Below, one piece after another: positions 63,201 through 64,000 of a stretch of 64,000 nt of DNA; positions within the stretch are counted from its first letter, which is position 1, and each line of letters opens with the position of its first letter. The position numbers and the translations under genes are program-made. The stretch spans positions 124,001-188,000 of the forward strand of contig JARPUW010000553.1 of NCBI GenBank assembly GCA_030533445.1. The letters run 5' to 3'. The notes beneath the pieces are model-generated. The model was not told the DNA's origin, made no database searches, and worked only from the letters and a program-made list of their open reading frames with translations. The DNA comes from Cyprinodon diabolis (taxonomy: Eukaryota; Chordata; Actinopteri; Cyprinodontiformes; Cyprinodontidae).

Positions 63201-63658
63201 ACCTTGAGCTGCTGGAACCTTGAGCTGCTGGTGCTTCTGGAACCTTGAGCATCTGGAGCCTTGAGCTTCTGGAACTTTGAGCTGCTGGAGCCTTGAGCTG
63301 CTGGTGCTTCTGGAACCTTGAGCTGCTGGAGCCTTGAGCTGCTGGAACCTTCAGCTGCTGGTGCTTCTGGAACCTTGAGCTGCTGGAACCTTGAGCTGCT
63401 GGAACCTTGAGCTGCTGGTGCTTCTGGAACCTTGAGCTGCTGGAACCTTGAGCTGCTGGAACCTTGTGCTGCTGGTGCTTCTGGAACCTTTTGCATCTGG
63501 AGCCTTGAGCTTCTGGAACCTTGAGCTGCTGGAGCCTTGAGCTGCTGGAACGTTGAGCTGCTGGTTCTTCTGGAACCTTTTGCATCTGGAGCCTTGAGCT
63601 TCTGGAACCTTGAGCTGCTGGAACCTTGTGCTGCTGGTGCTTCTGGAACCTTTTGCAT
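57404..63658 (-). other. Stop-free minus frame, 2,084 codons; not called a gene
   Basis: It starts at the ATG of a ttttgcatctgg unit (63656-63658) and ends at a ccttcag TGA. It contains LLEVKV where a gacttctagg unit is read in phase, and otherwise the standard peptide repeat. Smaller frames in other phases (60651-61667, 61360-62112, 62365-63585) lie inside it. No gene evidence is seen. Confidence 0.25.
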
Positions 63659-64000
63659 CTGGAGCCTTGAGCTTCTGGAACCTTGAGCTGCTGGAACCTT
63701 GGGCTTCTGGAACCTTGAGCTGCTGGTGCTTCTGGAACCTTGAGCTGCTGGAACCTTGAGCTGCTGGTGCTTCTGGAACCTTGAGCTGCTGGAACCTTGA
63801 GCTGCTGGTGCTTCTGGAACCTTGAGCTTCTTGAACCTTGAGCTGCTGGAACCTTGAGCTTCTGGAGCCTTGAGCTGCTGGAACCTTGAAGTGCTGGAGC
63901 CTTGAGCTGCTGGAACCTTGAGCTGCTGGAACCTTGAGCTGCTGGAGCTTTGAGCTGCTGGTGCTTCTGGAACCTTGAGCTTCTGGAACCTTGAGCTTCT
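59700..64000. repeat. Block Q'': third, partial copy of Q, cut by the window edge
   Basis: Q'' matches Q from about 4.0 kb to 8.29 kb at 55,682 (4289/59971), then 55,714 (4937/60651, 6398/62112, the ttttgcttctgg variant at 7331/63045). The 32-base step equals two core units. It lacks the cctcgag and aacgttgag variants shared by Q and Q', and has cagctgctgg where Q and Q' have cagctactgg at 4291/29894. It is therefore the more distant copy. It contains the 1,389-base double unit (59971-60723 and 61360-62112 have identical translations). Confidence 0.78.

Larger units (their letters stand above)
1..64000. repeat. Tandem array of 16-base and 25-base units filling the window
   Basis: Every line of the window reads as head-to-tail units in one orientation. 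The core unit is gagctgctggaacctt (16 bases, 9 of 16 G+C). The longer unit has the 9-base module tgcttctgg inserted after gagctgctgg, giving 25 bases. Frequent core variants are gagcttctggaacctt, gagcatctggagcctt, gagctgctggagcctt, gagcctctggaacctt, gaagtgctggagcctt, gagctcctgg, gggcttctgg and gtgctgctgg. Rare units are 15 bases (gacttctggagcctt) or 17 bases (one extra t near 15704, 41266 and 54722). The array starts and ends in mid-unit, so it continues past both edges. No unique spacer, transposon, tRNA, rRNA or gene-like segment interrupts it. The role is unknown; it could be heterochromatic satellite or a giant VNTR in an intron or intergenic region. The family was not recognised. Confidence 0.97.

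Noticed and set aside
1..64000. CRISPR array
   Set aside because: Units abut directly with no unique spacers, and the 16/25-base alternation is an internal module rather than repeat plus spacer. No cas-like sequence is present.
1..64000. CTG triplet-repeat expansion or G-quadruplex-forming repeat
   Set aside because: Only two consecutive CTG occur per unit, and runs of three or more G are rare (a few gggcttctgg and ctgctggg variants), so neither structure is expected.
1..64000. STAT (GAS) sites at TTCTGGAA
   Set aside because: The usual STAT half-site spacing is three (or four) bases between TTC and GAA; here it is two, which fits heat-shock factor boxes better.
1..64000. Plus-strand genes
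   Set aside because: The core contains ccttgag, which places TGA in each plus frame about once every three units. No plus-strand frame of useful length is possible.
1..64000. Telomeric, rDNA spacer or known centromeric satellite
   Set aside because: The unit does not resemble the telomere hexamer, alpha satellite (about 171 bases) or other satellites I can recall. Without a database search the family stays unnamed.

Overview
The window holds one thing from end to end: a degenerate tandem-repeat (minisatellite/satellite) array with no unique sequence, no recognisable gene, no RNA gene and no transposon. The building block is a 16-base core, gagctgctggaacctt. It alternates with a 25-base form, which is the same core carrying a 9-base module, tgcttctgg, after gagctgctgg. 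A few 15- and 17-base units also occur. The array is cut off by both window edges, so it is longer than 64 kb. An array this long with kilobase-scale higher-order structure, almost no CpG and no prokaryotic features suggests a eukaryotic chromosome, possibly a vertebrate. The sequence alone does not name the organism, and I do not recognise the repeat family.

Layout, from marker variants followed by eye (boundaries approximate): P (1-3.75 kb), Q (3.75-12.9), R (12.9-19.6) and S (19.6-29.2, built of X and Y higher-order units). Then come near-copies Q' (29.2-38.5), R' (38.5-45.1) and S' (45.1-49.9). T (49.4-56.5) is a rearranged third copy of late-Q'/R' material. P' (56.5-59.7) and Q'' (59.7-64.0) follow, collinear with the left end. 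Q/R and Q'/R' lie 25,603 to 25,521 bases apart, and that separation changes in steps of 41 bases (one 16-base plus one 25-base unit). S' lacks 4,885 bases present in S. The left 8.3 kb matches the right end at a separation of about 55.3-55.7 kb. This is the pattern left by repeated unequal exchange or segmental tandem duplication. Collapsed or falsely duplicated assembly is the main alternative.

The minus strand has very long stop-free frames (up to 3,238 codons closed, and one of at least 4,038 codons running off the left edge). They are a by-product of the repeat. Neither unit length is a multiple of three and the unit's minus strand has no stop triplet, so all three minus frames encode the same basic Ser/Gln-rich peptide, of the type KVPAAQGSSSSRFQQL. 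I do not annotate any of these as genes. The most interesting features are: the 9-base module is frame-neutral and creates a heat-shock-element-like core (TTCTGGAA) in nearly every long unit; rarer perfect palindromes TTCTAGAA recur at fixed places in the higher-order units; and the nested duplication history can be read from shared variants.
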